Source: Thalassolituus maritimus (GTDB lineage Bacteria > Pseudomonadota > Gammaproteobacteria > Pseudomonadales > Oceanobacteraceae). Taken from it: 64,000 nucleotides of DNA. Shown here piece by piece: positions 52,762 to 61,956 of this stretch (position 1 is the first letter of the stretch; every line of letters begins with the position of its first letter). Made by a program: the position numbers and the translations under genes. The DNA is taken from the NCBI RefSeq assembly GCF_900156675.1, contig NZ_FTOH01000002.1, positions 310,001 to 374,000 of the forward strand, written 5' to 3'. The notes under the pieces are model-generated. The model had not been told where the DNA came from. It searched no databases and was given only the letters and a program-made list of their open reading frames with translations.

Positions 52762-53337
52762 ATGAAAAACTACTTTATAAGTGCACTGCTTCTGAGTGTA
52801 GCGGGCAACGTAATGGCTGACGAGGTTATTTCCGGGCCACTGATTGTGATGGAGAGCACCTGTATTGGTGCAGATTGTCAGGAAGGAGAAGTCATGGGCT
52901 TTGAAACTCTGCGGGTAAAGAGTGAGAGCCCGCAGATTCTGTTTGATGACACCAGTAACTCGGTCAGCTTCCCGAAAAACGACTGGCAGATAGGTGTGTC
53001 CGACGAGGTGGCTGGAGATCAGGCGAGCTTCTTTATTGAAGATGCGACCAGTCAACGCCGGGTATTTGAGATTTCGCCAGAGGGCGACGTCGCTCTGGGG
53101 TCTATGTCCGTTGTAGTTGAAGGTGCTGTGTCGGTGGGCAGTTCTGATGCAAGCCGTCGTGTCGCCTATGTTGCGGATGCCGAGGCGGATACCGACGCGG
53201 TCAACCTGCGTACTGCTCAAAGCATCGTCAGTGGTCTCGATGTGGCGCCTGAAAAAGCTCAGCTGGATGCAGCAATCAGTGCGTTGAATGATCGCCTGAC
53301 CGCGCTTTCCGATCGCGTGACTGAACTCGAGAAGTAA
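52762..53337 (+). CDS. Secreted short partner of the giant surface protein
   Basis: 191 residues from the ATG at 52762 (AAAAGGA upstream). The signal peptide ends NVMADEV. The core has STCIGADC, LRVKSESPQILFDDTSNS and NDWQIGVSDEVAGD, a pattern I know from long secreted or fibre-like proteins (CxGxDC followed by 'LRLKxNNLRIxFDDTS...NDWQI'). It ends in a coiled coil (LNDRLTALSDRVTELEK), suggesting oligomerisation. The same modules, in the same order, form the N-terminus of the next gene 11 bases downstream. The family has no function I can name. Confidence 0.7.
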   Translation: MKNYFISALLLSVAGNVMADEVISGPLIVMESTCIGADCQEGEVMGFETLRVKSESPQILFDDTSNSVSFPKNDWQIGVSDEVAGDQASFFIEDATSQRRVFEISPEGDVALGSMSVVVEGAVSVGSSDASRRVAYVADAEADTDAVNLRTAQSIVSGLDVAPEKAQLDAAISALNDRLTALSDRVTELEK

Positions 53338-53348
53338 TCGGAAGCATC

Positions 53349-56300
53349 ATGACAAATTTAAAACAAACCATGTTGGGGGCTCTGTTTTTTGCCCCTTCGG
53401 TGCTGGCAATTGAGCCTGTCGCCGAAAACTATATCGTGACCGGAAGTTTCTGTACGGGGAGGGATTGTGTTTCGAGTGAATCCTTTGTCAGAGGTTCAGG
53501 GCACCCGGATTACGCCGCTAAACTGAAAGAAAACAACCTGCGCCTGGCCTTTGTGGATACCACGGCCGCCGTCGATCATCGCGAGGATTTCGCGGACGAG
53601 TATGCGGTTGCCGGCAACTACTACTACCCCTATGAATGGGGCAACTCCTGGTGGCTGACTGCGAATGACAGCTCGAATGGTGGCCGTAACATGTTTGCCT
53701 TTCAACGTGGGGCGACCACGAGCCGCTCCGCCCTGAGTAATGGTTCGGCGATTGATTACGAATGTGTCGTCACAGGTATGTCAGGGCCATTTCCTATTGT
53801 TGAAGCCACCGCCGTCGGTACGATACCCGCAGGTGAGCCCGCAGAGTACGAAAGCCTTGATCTCGGCGCTTACCTTACGGATGGTACTGAGCGCTGTGCC
53901 AACGTTGTCATGCAGAGTGCTCAGGCTGTAACAGAAGATGTCGTTGTTCTTGGCAGAAAAGCGACACGGGATTTTGCACCGCCTGCGGACCCTTCTGACC
54001 CTGAACCTCCTGTGACCGATATTCGCGAGGTTCCGTCGTTTGTCACACTGGGAACCGGTGCCGAAGTGGTCGATGAGGCCGTGTCATTGGGTAATCCCGC
54101 CGCCCTGCGCAGACTGAGTAACCTTGCTGAAGCGGTTAACGAACTGGATCTTATTACCCGCACGCAGTTGCGCAAGCTGCCGTTGGATGCACAGTACAAA
54201 GCGGTTGCGCTGGTGAGTGAACAACTGGATGCACTGGAATCCCGGATTGCTGACCTGGAGTCGGCGAAGTCAGTTCCGGTGATGACGTCTCCTGCTTCCT
54301 ATTCCTTCCTCGAAAACAGCGCCTTCGACGTGACTCTGACCGCCACCGATGCCAGCAATGACACTCTGACCATCAGCTTTAAAGCCGGTCAGGATCTTCC
54401 TCTGTGGCTGAACCTGTCAGCGGCGGGCAAGTTGACCGGTACGCCGGTGAACGAAACCGGACGCGTGTTCGATGCCATCATCGAAGTTACCGATGGCTTC
54501 AACGTGGTTGAGCAGACGCTGAGTATTACAGTTGTGGACGCCGAAGTGAATGCCGTTTCTTCAGTCGCAGGCACCGCGAACACTATTACCTATGTCGAGC
54601 TGAATGCCATCGACGGCGTCAGCGGCGCGATCGAAGCGAATAACGCGAAATATCAGGCGGCGATTCAGGCGCGCACTGGCACAGATCTGGATACACCAGA
54701 AGAAATTGCATCTCTGGTCGCCAGCGTGAACAGTGTGCCTGTATTCCTTTCCGCGGATACGGTGTCCGTTCTGGAGGGTGAGGTCTTTAACTTCCCTCTG
54801 ATGGCAACGGATACTGCTAACGATGCACTGATCTTTGGCATTAAAGCGGGTCAGGATTTACCAGCCTGGCTGGGCATTTCAGGTAATACTCTGACCGGAA
54901 CCCCAGTGAATGAAACGGGCCGCGTGTTCAATATCATCGTTCAGGTCAGCGATACCTTTACCGTGGTTGAACAGACGATTGAAGTGACCGTGATTGATGC
55001 TGAGGTAAATGCCATTTCTTCTGTGGCGGGCACTGTTAACAGTATCACCAGCGTGGAGCTGAACGCGGTTGACGGCGTGACGGATGCGATTCCTGAGAAC
55101 AACAGCGCCTATCAGGCGGCGATTGAGAGCCTGACTGCTGAAGATCTGGATACTCCGGCGGAAATTGCGGCTATGGTCGCTAATGTGAACTCTTTGCCTG
55201 CGATTACGTCAGCTTCTGCGTTTACCTTCCTTGAGAACGAAAATTCAGAAATTACCCTCGCAGCCACCGACAGCAATGGTGACGATCTGACCTTTGGCTT
55301 TAAAGCCGGCCAGGATCTTCCTGTGTGGCTGAGCCTGTCAGTAGCAGGTGAGCTTACTGGCACGCCGGTGAATGAAAGCGGACGGGTGTTCGATGCCATA
55401 ATCGAAGTCACCGACGGCTTTAACGTTGTTGAACAGACGCTGACCATTACGGTGCTGGATGCCGAAGTCACAGCGATCTCGATGGCGGCCGGCCTGCCGA
55501 ACGGCATCACTTACGTCGAGCTGAATGCAGTTGATGGCGTCAGCGGCGCGATCGAAGCGAACAATGCCAAATATCAGGCAGCGATTCAGGCGCGTACTGG
55601 CACAGGTCTGGATACACCAGAAGAAATTGCATCTCTGGTAGCCAGCGTGAACAGCGTGCCTGTGTACACGGGGCTGACTGAGCTTCTGATCAGTAATGAA
55701 AGCACCGCGACTTATGGTCTGAGTGCTGCGGATGCAACCGGTGACACCACGGCATTTGCTCTTCAGGCAGGTAACCCTGACTGGGTCAGCCTGACGTTAC
55801 TCGATAATGTGCAGACACTCAGCTTTACACCAGCGACGAATGTGACGGGGGTATTCCCTGTCGCGCTGACCTTGAGTGATGATTTTGCCAATACCGTAGC
55901 TGTGACACTCTCGGTCACGGTTAACACGCCTTCTCAGGCTGTGATTTTTGGTGATGTGGTTGTCGGTGAAGTGCTGAGCCTCTCGGTATCTGATGTAAAC
56001 GGTACTTCGGGAGCATCCTTCACTTACAGTTGGTTCAGTGGTACTGATTCCGTAAGTTCGACAGCGAGCTACGAACTGACACCAGCAGATGCTGGCAAGG
56101 TTATCTCTGTTTCAATTTTCTTCACTGATGATCTGGGCGTGAATGAGATGGCGACTGCGGCATCAAGCGCCGTAATCACCCGTGAAGAAAACGCAGCAAA
56201 TACCATTGAAGGCAGCGTCGGTGATCCGCTGGCAGAAGTGCCTGAGCTGGAAGATTACCAGCTGGTGGGCGTGGACAACGTCAGCGAAGACGAGCTTACT

Positions 56301-58121
56301 CGTATTCTGCCGATTCTGAACCGTGCGGTTGCCAATCAGTCGTCAGGTGAGAGCGTTGATACGGTTGAAGAAATCGAAGCCCTGATTGACGTGATCATGG
56401 AGGGCCAGGACGATGATAACGACGGCCTGCCGAACCTGTTTGAAGGTGACGACAGTATCGATACCGATCGTGATGGCATTGCCGATCGCGATGATGTCGA
56501 TGCCGACAGCGACGGTATTCGCGATAACCTCGAATACGGACGCCTGCTTGCTTCACTCCCGGATGATGACGCAGACGGTATCAGCGACATCTTCGATGCC
56601 TACGATCATCGTTATGACTGGACTAACGGCCCGGATGCAAACAACGATGGTGTTAATGACGATGTTGATACACCAGCCGAGCTGATCGCTTACTATCAGG
56701 CCCGTGTTGTAACACCTATCGCGCCGGGTGCGGTCGCTGCTGCGGCATCGAAAGGGTACGCTTACAACCTGGTGGATGTTGATGAAGATGGTCTGATCAA
56801 CTCTCTGGATATGGATTCCGATAACGACGGTGTATCGGATCTGGTAGAAGCAGGTCATAGCGATAGCAACGAAGACGGTTTGCTGGATAATCTGGCGGAT
56901 CTGATTTCTGATCTGACGTTATTGCCGGATACAGATACCGATGGCGAGCCAGATTTCTTCGAACTGTTCAGTAACGGTGTGGATCGCGATCTGATTCTCG
57001 CTGGTATCCGTGCTGCACTGGATCTTGATGAAGATGGGCGCATCGACAGTGACACCGATGTAGATCGGGATGGTCTGATGGATGTCATTGATAACGCCAT
57101 CGGGGCCTTTGGCTCACTGCGCGATTTTGATGGTGACGGCGTCCCTAACCACCTGGATGACGACGATGACGGTGACGGAATCCCGGACAGTGAAGAAAAC
57201 AGCCAGTTCGACTTCTTCACCGGTCAGGATGCAGATGCTGACGGCATTGACGATGGTGTTGATGCTGAAGTGAACGGAACTGTTTTCGGTACCGACACCA
57301 ACAACAACGGCGTTCGCGATGATCGCGAACTCAGCGACCTCGACGGCGACGGCATTGCTGACTTCCTTGATGATGATGCCGATAACGACGGTATCCGCGA
57401 TGACATCGACAGCGAGATTGCGCTACCTGTAGCAGAAGAACCGGATCAGGCCCCGGATGCTGATCTCGACAGTGATGGTGATGGCATTCCGGACCGTCTG
57501 GATGTGTCCAATAACCCGGGAACCGATGTCGAGGCTGGCACCGGTGGTTCCATGAGTCAGGGTTTCTGGTGGTTGATGGTGGCGATTCTGGCGTTCACTG
57601 CTCGTACCCGCCGTCAGCTGATGGCCGTGGTTCTCGCATTGGCTGCGATTGCGCCAGCTCATGCTGAAAATTTCAGCGTCGGAGGCGGGGTTGGTTTTAC
57701 CCGCTTCTCACCAGACCTGAATATTGAGCCTACCGAAGAAGATTATATTGATGCGTCAGCTTTTATTAACGCTGCATGGCATATCTCTTCTGAGTGGAGC
57801 GCACTGGTTCAGTACACCAATCTTGGCGAAGCCAGTGTAAACACAGCGGCGATCAGTTACTCCGCGTGGTCGGTGTTTGGCCAGTACCGCCCGGCGTGGG
57901 CGATGAGTGAGAGCTGGAGCACGGTTATTCGACTGGGTAGTAGTGTGATTGATGCCGAGGGTGAGCGCGGGCTTAATGTTGAAAGTAACAGTGAATGGTT
58001 ATTTTCTTATGGCCTGGGTGCTGATTATCAGGTCTCCGAGGACGAGCTGGTCGAGCTGATGTTCACGCGCTTCTCCGGCGATGCTCAGGGTGTGACTGCG
58101 GGATATCGCATCCTGTTCTGA
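53349..58121 (+). CDS. Giant surface protein: repeat passenger, calcium stalk, GlyGly-CTERM-like segment and C-terminal beta-barrel
   Basis: 1590 residues. A signal peptide ends SVLAIEP. The Cys module SFCTGRDC ... LKENNLRLAFVDTT ... NSWWLTANDSSNGG is at 30-125. A coiled coil is at about 278-306. Three cadherin/He_PIG-like repeats of about 154 residues lie at 309-772, each with a helical tail (NNAKYQAAI ... LDTPEEIASLV). Further Ig-like segments run to 945. Asp-rich thrombospondin-type-3-like calcium loops occupy about 1018-1390. At 1397-1422 GTGGSMSQGFWWLM ... RTRR looks like a GlyGly-CTERM sorting signal. It is followed without a stop by LMAVVLALAAIAPAHA (signal-peptide-like) and a 150-residue eight-strand-type outer-membrane barrel ending in F. 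Probably an adhesin; how the tail is processed is unknown. Confidence 0.8.
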   Translation: MTNLKQTMLGALFFAPSVLAIEPVAENYIVTGSFCTGRDCVSSESFVRGSGHPDYAAKLKENNLRLAFVDTTAAVDHREDFADEYAVAGNYYYPYEWGNSWWLTANDSSNGGRNMFAFQRGATTSRSALSNGSAIDYECVVTGMSGPFPIVEATAVGTIPAGEPAEYESLDLGAYLTDGTERCANVVMQSAQAVTEDVVVLGRKATRDFAPPADPSDPEPPVTDIREVPSFVTLGTGAEVVDEAVSLGNPAALRRLSNLAEAVNELDLITRTQLRKLPLDAQYKAVALVSEQLDALESRIADLESAKSVPVMTSPASYSFLENSAFDVTLTATDASNDTLTISFKAGQDLPLWLNLSAAGKLTGTPVNETGRVFDAIIEVTDGFNVVEQTLSITVVDAEVNAVSSVAGTANTITYVELNAIDGVSGAIEANNAKYQAAIQARTGTDLDTPEEIASLVASVNSVPVFLSADTVSVLEGEVFNFPLMATDTANDALIFGIKAGQDLPAWLGISGNTLTGTPVNETGRVFNIIVQVSDTFTVVEQTIEVTVIDAEVNAISSVAGTVNSITSVELNAVDGVTDAIPENNSAYQAAIESLTAEDLDTPAEIAAMVANVNSLPAITSASAFTFLENENSEITLAATDSNGDDLTFGFKAGQDLPVWLSLSVAGELTGTPVNESGRVFDAIIEVTDGFNVVEQTLTITVLDAEVTAISMAAGLPNGITYVELNAVDGVSGAIEANNAKYQAAIQARTGTGLDTPEEIASLVASVNSVPVYTGLTELLISNESTATYGLSAADATGDTTAFALQAGNPDWVSLTLLDNVQTLSFTPATNVTGVFPVALTLSDDFANTVAVTLSVTVNTPSQAVIFGDVVVGEVLSLSVSDVNGTSGASFTYSWFSGTDSVSSTASYELTPADAGKVISVSIFFTDDLGVNEMATAASSAVITREENAANTIEGSVGDPLAEVPELEDYQLVGVDNVSEDELTRILPILNRAVANQSSGESVDTVEEIEALIDVIMEGQDDDNDGLPNLFEGDDSIDTDRDGIADRDDVDADSDGIRDNLEYGRLLASLPDDDADGISDIFDAYDHRYDWTNGPDANNDGVNDDVDTPAELIAYYQARVVTPIAPGAVAAAASKGYAYNLVDVDEDGLINSLDMDSDNDGVSDLVEAGHSDSNEDGLLDNLADLISDLTLLPDTDTDGEPDFFELFSNGVDRDLILAGIRAALDLDEDGRIDSDTDVDRDGLMDVIDNAIGAFGSLRDFDGDGVPNHLDDDDDGDGIPDSEENSQFDFFTGQDADADGIDDGVDAEVNGTVFGTDTNNNGVRDDRELSDLDGDGIADFLDDDADNDGIRDDIDSEIALPVAEEPDQAPDADLDSDGDGIPDRLDVSNNPGTDVEAGTGGSMSQGFWWLMVAILAFTARTRRQLMAVVLALAAIAPAHAENFSVGGGVGFTRFSPDLNIEPTEEDYIDASAFINAAWHISSEWSALVQYTNLGEASVNTAAISYSAWSVFGQYRPAWAMSESWSTVIRLGSSVIDAEGERGLNVESNSEWLFSYGLGADYQVSEDELVELMFTRFSGDAQGVTAGYRILF
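54273..55664 (+). repeat. Three long intragenic repeats in the surface protein gene
   Basis: Units of about 460 bases start near 54273, 54741 and 55197. Units 1 and 3 share long near-identical DNA (around 54600-54740 and 55520-55661), while unit 2 is more diverged. Confidence 0.85.
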
Positions 58122-58152
58122 TTACGTTTATGGTTGCTTTTGACCATGCATT

Positions 58153-58189
58153 AAAAAAGCCTCTCTGATCACACCAGAGAGGCTTTTTT
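58153..58189. terminator. Bidirectional terminator between surface protein gene and lpoB-like gene
   Basis: A 15-bp stem (58153-58167 with 58175-58189) has a 7-base loop, with A and T tracts forming U-runs for both directions. Confidence 0.92.
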
Positions 58190-58216
58190 GTGGAAGCTCA
58201 GAAAGTTAAGAAGAAC

Positions 58217-58804
58217 TCAACGCTCCTGCAGTTTCTGAATTTTCTTCTGGCCATTCCAGACTTCGCGATTGCTTTCCATATTGATGAGCTTCATGTCCAC
58301 CTGATAGAAAGTTACGCGCTTCTTACCGGCTTCATCGACGATGCTGTTGATTGAACCTGACAGGGCAAAGTCAGCCGCGTCTTCCTGGCCCATCTCTTTC
58401 GCATTACGTGAGTTCAGCTCCTGATCACGACGCTCATCACGGACGGCATCACGTTCTTCACCAGCTACGACAAAGTCTGCTTTACCTGAGCGCAGCAGGG
58501 CGCGCTTGATGTCATTAACGAAGGTATCAACGGCGATATGTTCGTGCGACTTGTTCGCGATGCGCTGGATAATAATGGTCGGGCGCTCATTGTTTTCCAG
58601 TTCGAAGTCAGACACCCAAGGAAACGACAGCATGTCGTTGATCATTTCGGTCGCGACCAGCTCCGAATCTTTGTTATTCCACTGATCAGACAGAGCGATT
58701 TCTTCTGCTGGATCAACACGACTGACTTTGGTCGCGCAACCAGCGGTCAGAACAGCTGCGCCAACCATGGTCAGGGCAGCGAATCGGGCAATAGGGTTTA
58801 ACAT
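58217..58804 (-). CDS. LpoB/YcfM-like lipoprotein (penicillin-binding-protein activator family)
   Basis: 195 residues from the ATG at 58804, four bases after the upstream stop, with GAAGGAA as ribosome site. The lipobox is LTAGC. The core (RPTIIIQRIANKSHEHIAVDTFVNDI, ADFALSGSINSIV, TFYQVDMKLINMESNREVWNGQKKI) is the LpoB fold. In E. coli LpoB reaches from the outer membrane to activate PBP1b. Whether this paralogue does so is not certain. Co-transcribed with the COG3014 gene. Confidence 0.85.
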   Translation of the reverse strand: MLNPIARFAALTMVGAAVLTAGCATKVSRVDPAEEIALSDQWNNKDSELVATEMINDMLSFPWVSDFELENNERPTIIIQRIANKSHEHIAVDTFVNDIKRALLRSGKADFVVAGEERDAVRDERRDQELNSRNAKEMGQEDAADFALSGSINSIVDEAGKKRVTFYQVDMKLINMESNREVWNGQKKIQKLQER

Positions 58805-58808
58805 AATT

Positions 58809-60587
58809 TCATTCCTTCGTTGGCAGTCTTCGGGTCGGTTTATCTGTTTTTGGAACGGAGTCCGTCGTCGGAGTTCCGTCTTGAGTATCCGGCTCAGGAG
58901 CAGCTTCATTCTTTTCAGGCAGTGCCTTACTGGTTGTATTAGCTCCCGTCGTGCGCACAGTCCAGAGCTGAATATCACCCGGTTTGAGGGATACCTGCTT
59001 CTGGATTTGCTGCCGCCTATTGTCGGTCAGGTGCGAGTCGAGGGTTAGTGTGTGGTCGCCGGGCTCAAGAAACAAGCGTCTGATCTGTATTTCGCCAGGC
59101 AGCAGTAACCAGCTTCGGGTTTCTGCCGCGTCTGAGAGCTGAGCGGCAAGTTTGCCAGCGAAGGCCAGAAGGCCAGTGGAGTCCTGCGAGCCGATCGCTG
59201 ACGCTGTAATGGCTTTCACTGCAGCGCGGGACAGGGCAGCACGGATCTCTGGCCCCGCATTTTTCATCTGTTCCTGAATGGCCATCAACTGCGGGCTGGC
59301 GGCCGGATCCAGAGACCAGGTCTGTTGATCAATGGTCAGCAGGCTTTGCCCGTAATCGAGAGGGCGACCGTAATAAGGAACGGCTACCCTCAGAGAATTG
59401 CCGATGGCGTTGGTCAGGCCCATGCTTTCGGCGGTGTCGTACAGCGGGCCAAGGAATATGGTCTTGGTGAAAAAGTCGACCCGGAAATTACGGGTGGCGT
59501 TGAGATAGTCTGCCACCAGACCATAGAACATTTTGTCTGCATAAAGCAGGTAGAACCAGTTGATCTCTTCTTGTGAGTATTCAAAAAAGTATGGCTGTAG
59601 CTCAAGAGCCCGCAGGTTCGGGTTGATTGAGAGTTGAAGGTTCAACTCTTTCTTTTCTGGCACCCGGCCTTTGTGTTCAATCACCAGTAACTGGCTTTTA
59701 TCAGCAACGCTGTCCAGCAGGCTCAGTTGCGATTCAGAGAGCTTGCCGACGGTGACCTGAGTTATTTCGTTGTCTGAGAACCCGGTCCTGCGCATCATTC
59801 GGGCAACATCCAGCCAGGCTTGCTGAACCATGCCGTTGCCGAGTTGAAACTGTTCTGAGTAACCGGACTCGTAGCTTTCTGCGGCTTTCAGATAACTGAT
59901 CCGGGCGTTGTCGTACTCGTCGTTCATTTCGAAGCTGACGCCCGTCAGGTAGTGCGCCATGGCGTCGTCCCGGTAGGTGAGGTCGTCGGTGTCGACCAGG
60001 TTACCGACCAGCACTGAGAAGACATCCATGACCTTTGAGAAGGTGCGTTCTTCTTTGTCTTTGTACTGGTTGTAAGAGCCTTCGTTATTACGCAGGGCCT
60101 GCAGACGAAGTAACAGGCGACGGGATTCAATGCGTGCGCCTTCAACGGCATCGAGGCGAGCGTTACCGGGCGACAACTGCCCCGCAATCGCAAGGTAGTT
60201 CAGGGCCTTGTAGTAGTAGATCATCATTTCTTCGTGAGTGTTGCCCGCATAATCAGCATTGCGCGGGTTACTCATCATGACCATAAGGCTATCGCGGAGT
60301 TGTTTTTTCTTCAGCGCCTCACTAATGCGCGCCGCGTCTTCGAGCAGGCGATTACTCTCTGCGTAGTTGCCTTCAAGGTGACGAATAACGCCAAGCTCCA
60401 GGTTGTAGAGCAGGCGGTCTTTGCCATCGGCAGAAAGAGACGACTGAATCTGTGTTGCCGCCTTGGCGTAGTCGCCTTCCTCAACCGCTGTCAGTGCCTG
60501 TTGGACACCGCTTCCATACGTTGCGCAGCCAGCCAGTTGGACCAGTACCAGGGCTGAAAGCAGGGTTAACAGTCGCCGGGCTATCAA
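58809..60587 (-). CDS. COG3014-family lipoprotein
   Basis: 592 residues from a TTG at 60587, accepted because AGGAGAAC sits seven bases upstream and the signal peptide (LLTLLSALVLVQLAGC) begins at once. The N-terminal half is made of TPR-like helical pairs (VEEGDYAKAATQIQSSL, LEGNYAESNRLLEDAA, DNARISYLKAAESYESG). The C-terminal part is a beta-rich domain. Outer-membrane lipoprotein of unknown function that regularly accompanies LpoB- and LPP20-type lipoproteins. A Pro/Thr-rich tail ends the protein. Confidence 0.82.
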   Translation of the reverse strand: MIARRLLTLLSALVLVQLAGCATYGSGVQQALTAVEEGDYAKAATQIQSSLSADGKDRLLYNLELGVIRHLEGNYAESNRLLEDAARISEALKKKQLRDSLMVMMSNPRNADYAGNTHEEMMIYYYKALNYLAIAGQLSPGNARLDAVEGARIESRRLLLRLQALRNNEGSYNQYKDKEERTFSKVMDVFSVLVGNLVDTDDLTYRDDAMAHYLTGVSFEMNDEYDNARISYLKAAESYESGYSEQFQLGNGMVQQAWLDVARMMRRTGFSDNEITQVTVGKLSESQLSLLDSVADKSQLLVIEHKGRVPEKKELNLQLSINPNLRALELQPYFFEYSQEEINWFYLLYADKMFYGLVADYLNATRNFRVDFFTKTIFLGPLYDTAESMGLTNAIGNSLRVAVPYYGRPLDYGQSLLTIDQQTWSLDPAASPQLMAIQEQMKNAGPEIRAALSRAAVKAITASAIGSQDSTGLLAFAGKLAAQLSDAAETRSWLLLPGEIQIRRLFLEPGDHTLTLDSHLTDNRRQQIQKQVSLKPGDIQLWTVRTTGANTTSKALPEKNEAAPEPDTQDGTPTTDSVPKTDKPTRRLPTKE

Positions 60588-60724
60588 AACAGTTCTCCTT
60601 CATCGACACTCAGGAGTGTAACCTACCCGTGCCAAGCTGCCACCCGTATTGGACGCATTTGTCCGGGACAGCACACTATGGCTCTGTTAATTTATGGCCA
60701 GCAGATAAAAAAGAGATTATTTCC

Positions 60725-61498
60725 ATGCCGAAGACAAAAGCCCCTGTTGTATTGGTTGCCGGAACCTACTGTTATCCCGAAGTCTGGGACGATATGAAGC
60801 AAGCTTTCGAAGAGCGTGGCTACGAAGTTCATGCGCCGCCCTTGCGTCATCATGAGCTGCCCCTGCTTGAAGGCGCACTGGCGATGAAAGACAACAGTCT
60901 GTTGGATTACCGGGACGACTTTATTGAACTGATCAACGGTCTGAGCCAGCCACCGATCATTGTCGGATGGTCAATGGGCGGCCTGATCGCGCAACTTATT
61001 GCTCAGGAAGTGGAACACGCCGGTCTGATGTTGCTGGCACCTGCGCCCGCGGCCGGCATTTTTGCGGCTTATCCTTCTATGCTGCGTACTTTCCAGCATC
61101 ATTTCTCGCGTTGGGGCTTCTGGCGTAAGCCGTTGATGCCTGAATGGGAAAGCTTTATCTGGAGCACCGGGCACCTACAGGATGAGCAGTTAATGCGTGA
61201 TGCCTTTGTGCAGCTGAAAGCTGAATCCGGTAAGGCTTACTTCGAGATGGCCATGTGGTTTCTGGATAAGAAACGCGCCAGTAAAGTCTATCCAGAACGT
61301 ATTACAACGCCGGTTCTGGTGATTGCCGGGAGCGATGACCGCATCGTCCGAACGCCTATTGGTAAAACGACAGCGCTGCGTTTCGAACACGGAAAGTTCG
61401 TCGAGCTTTTCAACCAGGACCATATGTTGGTTACCGGGACAGGTCTGCCACGAGTGATGCCGGAGTTTGATCGCTGGGCACAGGACAATAGCCTCTGA
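60725..61498 (+). CDS. Alpha/beta hydrolase
   Basis: 257 residues from the ATG at 60725; a longer frame reads back through the divergent lipoprotein gene and is rejected. It opens with VVLVAGTYCYPEVWDDM, has nucleophile Ser in VGWSMGGLIAQL, Asp in VIAGSDDRIV and His in FNQDHMLVTGTG. No signal peptide. It resembles small lipase/esterase-type hydrolases; substrate unknown. Confidence 0.85.
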   Translation: MPKTKAPVVLVAGTYCYPEVWDDMKQAFEERGYEVHAPPLRHHELPLLEGALAMKDNSLLDYRDDFIELINGLSQPPIIVGWSMGGLIAQLIAQEVEHAGLMLLAPAPAAGIFAAYPSMLRTFQHHFSRWGFWRKPLMPEWESFIWSTGHLQDEQLMRDAFVQLKAESGKAYFEMAMWFLDKKRASKVYPERITTPVLVIAGSDDRIVRTPIGKTTALRFEHGKFVELFNQDHMLVTGTGLPRVMPEFDRWAQDNSL

Positions 61499-61534
61499 CC
61501 TTTAACCGTGACTGGATTAAAAATAGTTAGAGAA

Positions 61535-61956
61535 ATGAAGAAAACAATCAGAACAGGCGTGATCGCCGCAGGCCTTGCAGCGACCGTCGCGCCCTCTGTG
61601 CAGGCATTGCCTATGACACCGAGGGCGACGACATCGACCTTGTTCGTCTTGTGCTTCGTTACCCACTGGGACCTGTGGCGCTAGGTGCTCTCTGGGAGCA
61701 TCGCGATGTACTCGCTGAGTCAGAGGCGACGACCGGTTGGCTGGCATCTGCTGTAGTCCCCATCAATACAGAGCTGGCTGTGCAGGTGCAGTATGGCGCA
61801 TCTGATAATGTGGCCGAGAGCAGCACGAGCGCGAGCCTGGGGGCAACCTACGACCTGGGTAACGATGTGAGTCTCTACGTCTTCGCGACAGAGAACTCGT
61901 CTGACGAGATCGACGATGAGTCTGAAGTTGGTGTTGGCATAAGCTACGTATTCTGA
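61535..61956 (+). pseudogene. Wrecked porin gene with internal deletion and frameshift
   Basis: The ATG at 61535 opens a textbook signal peptide (MKKTIRTGVIAAGLAATV ... VQA), but the frame then runs into a stop at 61682-61684. From about 61607, another frame reads AYDTEGDDIDLVRLVLRYP and continues to 61956 as a run of beta strands ending in GVGISYVF, the end of a trimeric-type porin. Most of the barrel is missing. The junction near 61604-61608 marks a large deletion with a frameshift. Confidence 0.75.

Noticed and set aside
56336-57406. Several Ser/Asp-rich antisense frames in the calcium-stalk region
   Set aside because: They mirror the GAC/GAT repeats of the thrombospondin-type loops and are compositional artefacts.
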